Of a DNA stretch of 64,000 nt, positions 14,439-25,288 are shown in pieces. The DNA is taken from positions 98,691,587 through 98,755,586 of the forward strand of contig CM043966.1 of the NCBI GenBank assembly GCA_014529385.2, written 5' to 3'. The notes below the pieces were generated by a model, which saw only the letters and a list, made by a program, of their open reading frames with translations, ran no database searches and had not been told where the DNA came from. The DNA is from Adiantum capillus-veneris. Lineage: Eukaryota; Streptophyta; Polypodiopsida; Polypodiales; Pteridaceae. How positions within the stretch are numbered: position 1 is the first letter of the stretch; every line of letters begins with the position of its first letter. The position numbers and the translations under genes were made by a program.

Positions 14439-15370
14439 TTGCCAAAAATAAACCAGCTGAAGAAGCCACATTGCCTGGTTCAACCAGAAATTGAAAACTT
14501 ATCGGTGAGAACAAGAAGAAAATCATGGAAATCCAAACGAGACAAAATGAAAGGAAAAAGGCTACAGGACAAAGCAACTTTAGAAACTAAACTAAATCAA
14601 ACAAAAGAACATCTTAAACGAGAGCAATTAAGCAAGAAAAATGCAAAGGACCTAAAGAGTCAAAGACTAACTCAGGAGGTTCAGTCTTGGTCGACAAAGT
14701 CTTTGAACCTTTGGATACGATCTTGAAAGATTATGATGCTAGGTTAAAGACCAACCAAACCCAAGAGGATAGATGGCCGACATATCCTCATCCAGGGTAT
14801 GAAAAAGAGAGGTTGCAAATGTGCAAGGAGCTCATCCAAAAGGCCCAAGCTCTTATGGAACTAGTTCTAGATGCTCCAAAAATGGAGGTGCTAGTCCGCA
14901 AAAATATCCAAGAACTAGAAAGTCTTGGTATTGTAAAGAAAGACCAGGAAGAGCCAGGAGTTGAGGCACCTTTAGATACAAGGGAAGTAGCCAATACCAC
15001 AGATGGGGTGGGCTCACAAGGAGTAATGCCAATTCCAGATGTAGAAGAACCGTGGCCACAATCCTTATGGGAATCAATCAGAAACCAAAAAGATGGTAGT
15101 GCTACCTTACAGTCAGCACCTATCCGTGAGATAAACATGGATCATGAATTTTTCCCAGGGGATATAAGATCTCTATATGGGGATACTAGGTTTGTCACAT
15201 CTGAAGAGAGAAAACCACATTCTCTATGGACTTTGCCATCTTTCATAGGAGAACTAGAAACAAAATTAGAGGTTAAAATGGTACCTTCTCAGTGGAAAGC
15301 CACACCAAAAATGATGGATACCAAGAGCTTGCACGAATTGATCTCTTCTCCTATACAATGCACACTTTAA
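14439..15370 (+). pseudogene. Charged, coiled-coil-like linker ORF of unknown role
   Basis: Two overlapping frames (14439-14726 and 14687-15370, the second 227 codons) give first a Lys/Glu/Gln-rich segment likely to form a coiled coil (TKLNQTKEHLKREQL), then a more mixed region containing HPGYEKERLQMCKELIQ and PIREINMDHEFFPGDIRSL. One frameshift would join them. It sits between the gag-like knuckles and the aspartic protease, so it is probably a Gag-Pro linker or second gag part. I recognise no named domain. Confidence 0.45.
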
Positions 15371-15589
15371 CTCTCAGAGTTGCTAAAAATTAGACCACAT
15401 CTATGGGACCAAATGGGCAAAACCTGGAAAACATGGGGTTGAAAATCCCTTTACATGACCAGCTTGCAGACAAAAACATGGCTGACACCTCACCTAAGAA
15501 ACCACAGACAAAGCCATTACCAATACGTAAGGAGGGTGACTAATATGAAGGAGAAGAAGGAAACACCACCTTACCACTTGAGTACAAAT

Positions 15590-16015
15590 GAGTAAATATG
15601 GTTTCTATATTAGATAGTGGAGCAGGAATTGCCATTGCAACCAAAGAGATATGGAAAAAATGGGGAAAGTCTGCTCTTACAAAAACTCAAATGAAACTGC
15701 AATTAGCGGACGGATACATGGAGAACTATTGGAATATTAGAACAAATTATTGTATCCTCGTGTGGCATAGAGTATGAGCATACCTTCGCCATAATGAACT
15801 TTAACAAGAGTAGCAACTTTGACATCATATTGGGCAGACCATTTATGCATCAGCTCAAAATGGTAGAAGATTGGGGATATGACTATATCTACTTGAGACA
15901 CAAAGATATCACTACAAAAAGTAGTGTCAAAGATCATAGTTATAGAGATGTAGAACAAACCCCGGGGGAAGACTTAAACTCCACAACTGATTTGGAAAGC
16001 AAAGCACATGTTTAG
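15590..16015 (+). pseudogene. Retropepsin-like aspartic protease
   Basis: The translation reads VSILDSGAGIAIATKEIWKK, with the catalytic D-S-G, and about 80 residues later FDIILGRPFMHQL, with the hydrophobic-ILGRP motif that closes the retropepsin fold. A frameshift near 15735 separates the two halves (the downstream frame is 15794-16015). The protease would process the Gag polyprotein. Apart from the frameshift both signature motifs are intact, so decay is moderate. Confidence 0.7.
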
Positions 16016-16119
16016 ATTTACGGATCTCCTGAGAGTGTAAGTCTAAGGAAGGAGGATTGTATTCTCGATCGACCTGTGGAGGGGACACACTATATTCTAG
16101 AACCATTTCCAGGAGGAGT

Positions 16120-16530
16120 TATTTGAACCCTTTGGATGGGATCAAATACTGGCCACTCTTGATGTGTGTGTGAATGAGGTGACCCTGACTAAATTTTGCA
16201 ACGAAGATGGGTATGATATAACTCCCTTATTTACAATAAAGGTGTTGAAGGAAGCTAATGAATTTAGTGAGTGTGAAAGAAAAAAAAGTGAGACAGATAG
16301 CTATGTCTTGGAGCATTGTTCCAAGGTGCAAACAAAGGAAGTAGAGAAACCACAAGAATATGTCATTATTGACATACCCAAAGAATCAACAAAAGCTATT
16401 TCAAAGAAAACGACTCCAGGAAAAGTACAAATGAAAGCATATGAAGGAGCAAAGTTTCCAATTTCAACGGCAAATCTCAAGACAAGAACAAGAATAATGA
16501 AGAAGATTGATTGTCTCCTACGATGATCAA
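16120..16530 (+). pseudogene. Unidentified ORF between two protease-like regions
   Basis: A frame of 120 codons (16164-16526), probably open a little upstream, starts LDVCVNEVTLTKFCNEDGYD and becomes rich in Lys, Glu and Thr. No domain is recognised. It overlaps the next frame by about 16 bases, consistent with one frameshifted polyprotein. Confidence 0.4.
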
Positions 16531-16765
16531 ATTCATCATATGTGGAGAAACAGGATTCAAAATCACATGTTCAGCTGTGATAGATCCAAAAGCAACAAAG
16601 AATCTAATGACTTATGGAACGTGGATCATGATGGGAAAGCCGCAAATCATAGAGCTAGAGAAGATCATGTACACGAGTTCAAAAATGCCAATTTCTAGCT
16701 TTGGCATGTCAGAAGCCGTACTCAAGTTAAGTACTGGGGAGTACAAGGATACTTTTCACATATAA
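16511..16765 (+). pseudogene. Second protease-like region with altered triad
   Basis: The frame reads FIICGETGFKITCSAVIDPK followed by ATKNLMTYGTW, then KMPISSFGMSEAVLKLSTGE. The hydrophobic-hydrophobic-D-x-x-A-T layout resembles the start of a retropepsin, but the expected T/S-G is P-K, so it would be inactive. It may be a duplicated, decayed protease or a chance resemblance. A second protease-like domain downstream of an intact one is unusual. Confidence 0.35.
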
Positions 16766-16797
16766 TTGACTCCCACCATATCAAAGAGAGTCTGATC

Positions 16798-17100
16798 TTG
16801 ACAGAAAGCTGGAGGAACATCTTCTTTCAACCACAAGAAAAATCTTCAACAACAACACCATCAAAAGCCCCAAAAGCACCTCAAGTCAATGCAAAAAAGG
16901 AGCAACCAAGTATAGCAGAAAAAGGTAAAGCAAAGGTAAACATTGAAGTATATCAACCTCGCAAGATGACTTTACCTTCAATGAGCCTCCATCAAACTTT
17001 CAACGAGGCTTCTACATCAAGATCCAACCCATCGAATGCAATGGAAACCAAAGCACAAACTCTACTAACCAATGTTTCCATCACAAAAAAGCATCCATAA
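16798..17100 (+). pseudogene. Low-complexity linker ORF
   Basis: 100 codons rich in Pro, Lys, Ala, Thr and Ser (for example KAPKAPQVNAKKEQPS). No fold is evident. It connects the protease-like region with the W/QGFY repeats and overlaps the next frame at 17072. Confidence 0.35.
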
Positions 17101-17169
17101 GAAGCCAAATAATTTCAACCAAGTGTTGGTATCCAAAGAGCACATCAAAGTCAAAGACCCAGTTTTGAT

Positions 17170-18055
17170 ACCTAAAGCACAAGTTCAACCACAACAACAT
17201 AAAATGACAGGGTGGGTAGCATCAAACGAGTCAATCACTGCTCAGGGTTACTTCAAAGGAAACATTAATGTTTGGGCCAAAAATCCTAAAGTAACAGCTT
17301 GGATGTACTCACCTCAAGAAAGAAGTTCTAGAACGAGTGAGCCAAGCTATCAATGGAATACAAAAAACTCATGCAATTGAAAGAACAACAACAAAAGGCA
17401 AACGAAAAGACCTTCCAAGCGGGCAACGCAAAAAGTATGGGTGCCTAAGTCAGACCTTAGCGAAGCTACCCAACACAAACACGTGAATCAATGGATGATT
17501 ACAGTTAAGCTACTCGAAGCACAAGGATTTTATGAAGGTAACACTCAAATATGGTTACCAAAAAGTATAGCTCAATCTGGAACAACCAAGAGAAATCATG
17601 CATACAAGCTTCTACCCAAAGGCAAGCAATGATAACCAACAACCAACAAAAGCAAATTGCAACCAAAGCTGCTGCAATCTACAGATGGATACCTCGTCAT
17701 CAACTACAAAATCAAGGCTTCTACAACAGAAACAATTAGTTATGGATATCGAAGCCTAGTGTCCATCAAGTCATCGAGCGAAAGGAGAAAATGCAATATT
17801 TGGTCACACACGGACCAAAGACAAGGTGGGTTCCAAAATCGCTCATGGAAACTCAATCACAAAAAACCCACACCTCTTGACAACCGCTTCTCATGGAAAA
17901 TAACGAAAAGGCTACATCAGTCCCTACCAGAGCTAAAGAACTTGTTTCACAAAGCAGTGTCAACATACGACAAGCAAGTCAAGAGGAGCCAAAGTATGCC
18001 AGTCCAATTGACAAAATGGTGGCATCCAAAGACCAACACAATGGAGAAGGCCTAA
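17170..18055 (+). pseudogene. W/QGFY repeat region, three diverged repeats
   Basis: Three copies share W-[VMI]-x6-9-Q-G-[FY]-[FY]-x-[GR]-N-x-[QN]-[VIL]-W-x-x-K. They are GWVASNESITAQGYFKGN (about 17208-17262), QWMITVKLLEAQGFYEGN (about 17488-17541) and RWIPRHQLQNQGFYNRNN (about 17681-17734). They alternate with WVPK-like motifs (VWVPK near 17430, RWVPK near 17823). Frameshifts and one in-frame TAG break the frame. I do not know a family with this repeat. It lies where RT would be expected downstream of protease, and no RT can be read up to about 18.1 kb. Confidence 0.5.
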
Positions 18056-19330
18056 ATTTCTAGAACTTATGGAACTAGGTTTCTAGCCTTGAATAGGTAA
18101 GTCCAAGTTGCCATTAAAAATACATGTCATAAAAGTCAAATCGGGAAGCTAAGCCACTGAATGAGCGAGGTGTTAGTCCCAATTCTTCATGTAATATTCT
18201 TTGTGGTCTAAGCGTCTTAGCTATTCTAGGTACTACTCAAGCTGGAAGAGTTGAGCATAGTTACGTTTTGTCACTCATGTTGGTATAGGTGAGCATAAGA
18301 GTCAAAGTCAGTGTAGTATAGTGGTACGTGAAGGAGGAAGTCCAAACGACACTCACGCACTCAGCACAGTGAGGTATGAGTGGAAAAACTTCTACATCAA
18401 AAACCCTTCTTGGAAACGTGGAAGCTATTGAGACGTCCTTTGATGTCACATGTGCTACATTTTTTCCTTGAAGCACCCATTATCTCCATCTCTTACACTT
18501 CATGCTTTTGTTCGACAAATTTTCATATGCATATAGAGTGTCCCATAATTGGCACTTGCATTAGGTACTCTTCCTTTGTTTCTCCCAAGCACTCACCTTG
18601 CATGATAGGTACTTCAATTCCAAATGCTCAACTCCAATTAGAGTGTATACCAAAGACACTTTTTTCCCACCGGGTTTTTTCCCTTTGGTCATCCAGGTTT
18701 GACCCTAATCTAGAATCACATCATCTTCTTGTATATATTACTTCTACATCATCAATAAGAAAATGGCTACCCAAATGAATCGGCAACGACTTGGAGCTAC
18801 AACTACAGGTCTCCATATGCTTATCAAGAGAATCTTTTATCTTCAAGGGCGACAACAAAGCTCCAACAAAAAATGGCAAGTCAAAGAATGGCCTACAATG
18901 ACAAGCAATGAAAAATTCCACAAGAGAGTCATCAATGACAATCAAAACTAGCACACACAGTGCTTCAACATTGGTGACCTATTGCAAACAACTCAAATTG
19001 CAATGGACATGGAAAGAAAACCCAACATCGAAGCTTGTTCTAGTTGTGGGTTGTCTACAACACTATCAGCCAAAATCATGTATTTTGGAGCTCTCTCTAG
19101 CAACTGAATAGTACTTGGATGAGGAGGCAATTTACAAATGTGCTGCTCGTGATAGATAATCATCTATCATTATTCAACCATGCTTTTGGCTCCTACATAG
19201 CATATGAAAACATTCTATGTCTGAATAGGTAGTCTCATCATGAAAGTCCTCCTAGATTTTTATAGCACTCTACTTTCTTAGGTGCTTATTCAAACTCATC
19301 AATTTAGTGGAATAATCCAAGTCGATATTT
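18056..19330. other. Unassigned region after the 9.9-18.1 kb element
   Basis: Short + strand frames at 18763-18951 and about 18955-19108 (containing NIGDLLQTTQIAMDMERKPN and CSSCGLS) occur, but no domain is recognised. A 3' LTR matching 9893-10335 was not found. The sequence could be the element's 3' part or unrelated. Confidence 0.3.
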
Positions 19331-19559
19331 GAATTTAAGTCTATCACAATATCTTTTCATTTTGCCAACCTTGAGCACTGTGTTGCCTAGTGGACTGGTG
19401 CTAGGTCTACTGTTGGGTCTAATCAGATCGAGTCTAATATTCTTGATGCATAGTCTAATCTACCTATTTTCCACCCTTCCCATTTTTCCCTTTTGTATTA
19501 TTGGTTTGGTAGCCATGTGTTGCTCTACTAGGTGCTACTGAAGGAAAGGGTGGACTACC

Positions 19560-20590
19560 ATCATCATCATCTTTGGCTTGGACCTACCCATCCTCCTCTT
19601 GCTCCTTGTCTTCATCATCCTCATCTTCATCATCATCTTTAATCTTTGCATAATCCATTAATTTTCCATACCATGAACACTGACTTGAATGGGTTTAGAC
19701 AAATCCGCTTCTCCTTAAATCTCTCAAAAACCATTTTTAAAAAGAGAAAATGTATTTCTTTAGTTGAGAAAATTGTAATATTATCCATAAAAATAACCAA
19801 AGATGTATGCAAAAACTCATTGAAGATATCCATCATACATCTTTTAAAAGTGGTTGGAGCATTACATAACCCAAATGGAATCACCAAATCAGTGAATGCT
19901 CCCCAGTTAGTGATGAAATTTGTCTTTTCCTGAACTTTTGGTGCAATTTTCAACTGGTTGTGGCCACTATATCCATGCATAAAGCTATATACTTTGAGAC
20001 CAACAATCTCCTCTAATAGCATGTCTATGAGTGGAAGTGGCAATGGATCTTTGATGGTATGAGCATTGAGTTTTTTGTAATTAACACATGCCCTCAACTT
20101 CCTATTCTTCTTTGGTACCACCACAATTGGAAATAACTAGTGATTCCTTGCCACTATTTTTATGAATTAGGTTTCAAAATATTATTTATCTCTTCTTTTA
20201 CCCGCTTAACATAATTGGATACCACTGAACCAGACGTCAAATTAGTAAGACATAATTCTAAAAGTGTTGACTTAAGATCCTAGATTCCAAGTTTCTGTCT
20301 CAAATGTTCTCCCAATATGTTCACTCGTGCCCCACCATCCAATATAGCTCTTCAAAATGGTTTCCATTGCTCTTTGACCTTATAGTCTACTTGAATAATA
20401 TGAATCTCATTGTCTCCTATGGCTCACAAGTCTATTACCGTGGCTTCTCCTACTAATTTTCTCTCCTTCCTTATGAATTTTTCAGCTTTTTGTAAAGTTC
20501 TTCTGATGTCATCTAGTTCAGTTGTAAGCTCTTGAATCCTCTCACAGTCCTTAACATGTATTTCATTGAAGGGTCGGTGGTAATGCGTGT
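19560..20590 (-). pseudogene. Ty3/gypsy protease-RT fragment
   Basis: On the - strand, 20124-19639 encodes RACVNYKKLNAHTIKDPLPL, then KVYSFMHGYSGHNQLKIAP, IPFGLCNAPTTF and VIFMDNITIFS, an ordered RT palm in which the catalytic F-x-D-D is FMDN. Above it (about 20590-20240) lie ELTTELDDIRRTLQKAEKFI and RAILDGGARVNILGEHL, the latter a protease start with D-G-G. Both parts match the 0.9-6.3 kb element, but the rest of the protease is deleted. An Asp/Glu-rich stretch follows at 19640-19560. The fragment is dead and abuts the chromovirus LTR remnant near 20600. Confidence 0.8.
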
Positions 20591-20599
20591 GCTAGTCTC

Positions 20600-20689
20600 C
20601 ACCCAACCCTGCTATCTTATAGCCTCCCCTTAGAGTACACACCGTTCGGCCGTGCCGTTGGCCTTGCCCGTAGGACCCATGTCCTTACA
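20600..20689 (-). repeat. Start of a chromovirus 3' LTR, truncated
   Basis: On the - strand TGTAAGGACATGGGTCC follows the G27 tract and begins with TG. After about 90 bases the sequence changes into the neighbouring gypsy fragment, so most of the LTR is missing. Confidence 0.55.
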
Positions 20690-20692
20690 TTA

Positions 20693-20719
20693 CCCCCCCC
20701 CCCCCCCCCCCCCCCCCCC
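20693..20719. repeat. Homopolymer C27 (G27 on - strand) at a polypurine tract
   Basis: Uninterrupted run of 27 C. On the coding strand it directly follows the chromodomain frame and directly precedes the LTR start, so it is probably an expanded polypurine tract. Confidence 0.85.
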
Positions 20720-21200
20720 TTCCTTGGAGAATCGTTTTCGTCCTCGAAAATGAATGTAGGAAAGTGTTTCTTAAGTGCGGAGATATTCTCCCATGTCGAA
20801 CCTTCTTCAGGTCTATCTAGACATTTTACCAACACCTGTCGTCTGACATGACGTCTGGTGTGAAGCTCATGAGACTCCAAAATCTTTTCAGGCTCATAAG
20901 GGATGCTTGGCGGTTCAATAAGGCCAACTAACACACCTGTGTCAATAACATTATCATTCTGTTCTAACTATTTTTGTAAACGGCTAACATGAAAAACAAG
21001 ATGAACTCATGAGTGCTCTGGAAGAGCTAACTTATAGGCCACTGGACCTATATGTTTGAGAATGAATTCCCCGGAACCTTGAGGAAAACCTTGTCTCCTT
21101 CTTCAAAAGTAGCAAGACGATGATGCTCATCTGCATACTTCTTATGTCAATCTTCAACTTGCTTAACCTTCTGTCTAGAAACTCGAAGCATGTCAACAAG
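20720..21200 (-). pseudogene. Integrase C-terminus and chromodomain
   Basis: The - strand reads KYADEHHRLATFEEGDKVFL and IGPVAYKLALPEHS, typical of the Ty3/gypsy integrase C-terminal region, then PEKILESHELHTRRHVRRQV with LVKCLDRPEEGSTWENI, a chromodomain (about 20735-20880). In chromoviruses this domain directs integration toward particular chromatin. The usual basic K-L-S-P-R-F segment between the first two motifs is shortened, and stops lie near 20970-21000. The chromodomain frame runs into the G27 tract. This places the element in the chromovirus branch. Confidence 0.85.
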
Positions 21201-21804
21201 ATCTTGGAGAAAATCCTTCGCTTGTTGTATCTTCTCCTTAGCCAACCCCACCGTAACATGTGATCTATGTTGAAATCCATATAAAAGCATAAATGGACTA
21301 AGCCGTGTAGTCACATGCTTTGAACTATTATAAGCAAATTCCATTATAGGTAAGTAGTCTTCCAAATTGATTTGCTTCTTGCTAACGTACGCTCGTAGCA
21401 TATCCTCTAGCACTTGATTAACTCTTTCGGTTTGACCATTTGTTTCTGGATGATCAACCGTACTAAGATTAAGTTTAGTTTCCAACTTTTGAAACACAGC
21501 TCTCCAAAAGTGATTATCAAACTTTTAATCTCTATCACTAATGATACTAGCTAGAATACCGTAGAGTCTATATATATGCTCTACAAATAGCCGTGCTGAT
21601 TCATGTGTCTTAATCATAGTCTTAGCGGGAATGAATCGACCCATCTTTGTGAGACCGTCTATAATTATCCATATGGCATCATGGCCACGATTTGTAGTAG
21701 GTAGTCCTACTACAAAATCCATAGAGATACTCTCCCACTTACCTTGTGGAATGTCTAAAGGATGTAAAAGGCCACCTACCTTGAGGTACACTAGTCGAGG
21801 GATT
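21147..21804 (-). pseudogene. Chromovirus integrase catalytic core
   Basis: In one frame, two segments broken by a single stop near 21525 contain WESISMDFVVGLP (first D), LASIISDRD (second D) and HPETNGQTERVNQVLEDML (catalytic E), giving the D,D-35-E triad, then the EFAYNSSKHVTTRLSPFML block. Integrase inserts the element cDNA in the nucleus. The N-terminal zinc finger part lies at 22585-22835 on the other side of a solo LTR. All three catalytic residues are present despite the stop. Confidence 0.9.
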
Positions 21805-22584
21805 TGTGTTCGAAAGCTGAGCCGAGAAGGCGTAGGGCCTCTGGCTGTGAGAGGTGTGAGGAAGACAGTTGCAGCAGACACAATGAATGTAGACAAAGCT
21901 TGAAACAAACAACTTGAACAAGATCCTGAAGCTTGATTTATCATTAACAGTACCGCTGCTTACATTATTTAAACTCCTTCCATGATTAGAGTGGCTTGGA
22001 AGCTTGGATTAGAGTGGCTTATGGTGTCTTTGATTAGATTGGCTATGGAAGATTGGATGAGAGTGGGCTATGGAAGCTTGGCTTAGGATTAGAGTGGTCA
22101 AGCTTATGGCTTCCTCCCCGCTAATATAGCAGAGCACGAAAACTTGAATATCTCCTAATTGGTCCAGAATTAGCCTCTGTGCGTGAGACGCAAAAATGCT
22201 GAAAACGCCCTTTTCCTTCTGCTTAAGCAGCCCGTTTTGTCCAGAAACCTGTTTTACAAAAACATTCCAGAATAGGACTTTTTCGGCCTCCCTCATGCAG
22301 AGATATGAAGTCTCTCACACACTTTCCTTTTTACCACTGACCACATGTCTTCCTCTACTCAAGTTGCCTTATATGTCCTAAGAGCCCTTTCACATGTAAA
22401 ACCTTTTCTTCAAGCATGAAATCTCTATGCTTAGGCCTTCATAACCACATAAAGCATACACTTTCTAGATCTCCTTGCTTGTTTTCGAGCCCTGGTCACT
22501 GCTCAATAAATGTGTGAGCTTCAAATAGACTTTTTCTGCTTCTCTTTACTCTTTTTTCCATCATGGAAGCGGAGCGGCATGACA
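21805..22584 (-). mobile_element. Solo LTR of family Y inserted in the integrase gene
   Basis: On the - strand it begins TGTCATGCCGCTCCGCTTCC and ends CGGCTCAGCTTTCGAACACA. Both ends match the LTR at 42600-44432 (TGTCCTGCAGCCCCGCTTCC and CACGTAGCGAACACA; shared GCCAGAGGCCC). It separates the integrase zinc finger from the catalytic core in the same reading frame, which supports insertion. At 780 bp it is less than half the size of the other copies. I see no clear target-site duplication. Confidence 0.75.
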
Positions 22585-22835
22585 ACGTACTCTTGGACAT
22601 CATGATGTAAGCATGGCCAATAAAATTTCCGTTGAACTAAGGCATACGTCTTACAAATACCTGGATGACCAGCACTTAGACTATAATGATACTCAAATAA
22701 GATTTGGTGTCTAGTGTCTGAGTCCTTTGGCACACATACTCTACCCTTGTGGAGTAAGTACCCATCATCAATGGAAAATTTCTTCCATTGCTTAAGCTCT
22801 TCCTGAGTAGGGGTGGAGCTCTGTGTGTGGTGCAA
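22585..22835 (-). pseudogene. Chromovirus integrase zinc-binding domain
   Basis: The frame reads YLLHKGRVCVPKDSDTRHQI, then HYSLSAGHPGICKTYALVQR and FYWPCLHHDVQEYV, the H-H half of the HHCC domain. The CxxC half that should follow is lost at the solo LTR insertion. It is in frame with the core at 21804 and below. Confidence 0.85.
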
Positions 22836-22949
22836 TTTTTATCTATGCATGCAAAGACATTTGATCTGGCTGTATAGAGACATGTAAGTGTAAGGGATCC
22901 CTTTCAAAACTTCGCTCACACTTTAGCATATGATTGACCTTGTGCACAC

Positions 22950-23395
22950 TTATCACGTAATGACTCCAAAAATCCACTCTTTATTTTCATAAAAGCAAGT
23001 GAATTAACTTGAGGCATCCGACTTAGTGCATCCACTACTACATTATTTCACTCGTTGCGATATCGTAGCTTACAATCATAATCTTGAAGGATTTCTACCC
23101 ATCTAGCTTTATGGCCCTTCAAGTCTGTTTAAGTAGTAAACCATTTAATACTCTCATGGTCAAAAACTACTTCAAACTTTGCACCATATACATAGTGTCG
23201 CCACTTTTGTAAAGCGTGAACTATGGCATATAGCTCTCTCTCATAGACAGAATAATTATGTTGAGCTCTATCTAGCATTTTACTTTCAAAGGCTTAGGTA
23301 TTTCGTCCTAGAGAAGTACTACACCAATTGCTTTATCACTAGCATCAGTCTCTACCATAAATGGCTTAAGTGGGTCAACGATTGCTAGGGTGGGA
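22950..23395 (-). pseudogene. RNase H remnant of the chromovirus
   Basis: Across two frames the - strand reads PLKPFMVETDASDKAIGVVL, then [20 protein letters not shown] and [13 protein letters not shown], the usual D, E and D residues of Ty3/gypsy RNase H. The element is truncated just upstream (near 23395), so no RT is present. RNase H removes the RNA strand during reverse transcription. Frameshifts and stops make it inactive. Confidence 0.8.
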
Positions 23396-23544
23396 GCAGT
23401 GGCTATAACTGGGTGATATCATGTTTAGGTGGTACCAAAAAGGAGTGTCTTGGACACTCCTTTGGGAGGAGATGAATTGGGTGGTGGGTTATTCATTTTC
23501 ATTTCATATAAAGGAAAGAGAAAATATTTTTGGCTGAGAGGTTG

Positions 23545-23800
23545 GCATTTAGGTGGGCTAGAAATTCCATTTCACTTTACTGCTAAATCTTAAAGTAGCA
23601 AATTGCCTGCGCATTTAGGCGGGCTAGAAATTCCATTTCACTTTAATTCTAAATCTTAAAGTGAAATGGAATTTAGCCAGGCTGGAAATTCCATTTCATT
23701 TTAATACTAGATCTTAAAATAGAAAATTGCATTTGCATTTAGGCGGGATGGAAATTCCATTTCGCTTTAACACTAAATCTTTGAGTAGCAAATTTCTTGC
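23545..23800. repeat. Minisatellite, about four ~60-66-bp units
   Basis: Units start at about 23545, 23611, 23669 and 23735 (spacings 66, 58, 66). Each carries GCATTTAGGCGGGCTAGAAA-like sequence, then ATTCCATTTCACTTTA and CTAAATCTTAAAGTAGCAAA with substitutions. It lies between the truncated chromovirus and the long CT tracts. Confidence 0.85.
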
Positions 23801-23882
23801 ACATTTAAATCCCCTCTCGCCGCCGCCACTCCTTTGGGCTCTCTGTAGTGCTGCTTCAATGGGTCCCTCGGCCTCTTGTGCC

Positions 23883-24165
<283 letters not shown>

Positions 24166-24230
24166 TCAGTACTATGGCACTGTTTTGACTGTCTTCATTG
24201 TCGTGTTAATAGCATCCTTGCACGTTCCAC

Positions 24231-24895
24231 ATGGAATCATATAATACTCATAATGGAAGTACAAACCCCCTTTACCTTCCTCCATTATCTGCTACACAAC
24301 ATATCCCAAGGGATTTTCTGTTGAGTCTACAAACTATTGGGTTGCAAAGAAGAGGGAACAAAGAAACATGCAAAAACAGATGGTATGAACGCGAGAGGAT
24401 GGTGACATTGATGAGCATGAGGCAAAGAAAATCTGTAGGGCAGTTGCTAAGTGTTGGCGTAATCAAACAAACGGGCTTTTTGAGGGCCTTCAATGGAGCA
24501 TTCTACAGCAACTTCTCAGTCATCCAACGTTCTTAGTGTTGCAACCCACATCGGAGATAGTTGGGAGGCTGATTTTCTCTAACATTTGTCATATATAGTC
24601 TGAGGTGAAGACTCCTCGTTCAAACAATGAGCTATTTTTGAAGCGGGCTATTGTCATGGCATGCCTCAATGGAGTCAATGGGACTAACAATGTAATGAGC
24701 AATAATGATGTTGCGAAGGCATTAGGACTTCATCAAGGAAATGTCATGGGAGCCAGTTTCTGGCCGCAAACTGATATGGAGGAGGAGTCACTTCCCTTAG
24801 ACACATGTCAAATGCTCTTGATGGTACACTTCTATGAATTTATTCTCCTTATGTATCCTCTTGGACGCTATATTCAACCCCTCACACCTCAATAA
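24231..24895 (+). pseudogene. Unidentified degenerate ORF, possible DNA-binding segment
   Basis: A frame open from about 24418 to 24895, with one TAG near 24597, encodes HEAKKICRAVAKCWRNQTNG and later FLKRAIVMACLNGVNG with NNDVAKALGLHQGNVMGA. The last segment has the spacing of a helix-turn-helix. The upstream frame 24231-24536 is in another phase. I do not recognise the family. It could be a fragment of a transposase or of a host gene. Confidence 0.35.
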
Positions 24896-24899
24896 TGCG

Positions 24900-25247
24900 T
24901 CCTTCTTTTGCTAGATCAAAGCCTTCAACTCACATAGCCTGTTAACTCCTCCTCCCCACCAATGACTCCAAATAAGTATTTCAATTGTGAACCAAGTCTG
25001 CATATAGATTCCTTGACTCTTTACAAATGTTTCTACTACACTGTTTCAAGTAGTGTTTTTTCATGGTGGGGCATGTATCCTGCAAGGGGCCATTTGTCTT
25101 TCTCCTAAAGATCTAAATTACGCTTTCTCCACACAAGGCCCATGTCATCTTGTGGGCTATGGGATTCTTTTTTTTCCACATGGCATTGCTCAAACACATG
25201 AAAAATTAGGGTGGATTAAGAATTGTAGAGTTCATTGCTGATACACT

Positions 25248-25288
<41 letters not shown>

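Noticed and set aside
14788-15138. 116-codon - strand frame
   Set aside because: Antisense to the longer + strand linker ORF, without motifs.
24231-24895. Host transcription factor gene
   Set aside because: Only a helix-turn-helix-like spacing is visible; frames are broken and no family motif is recognised.
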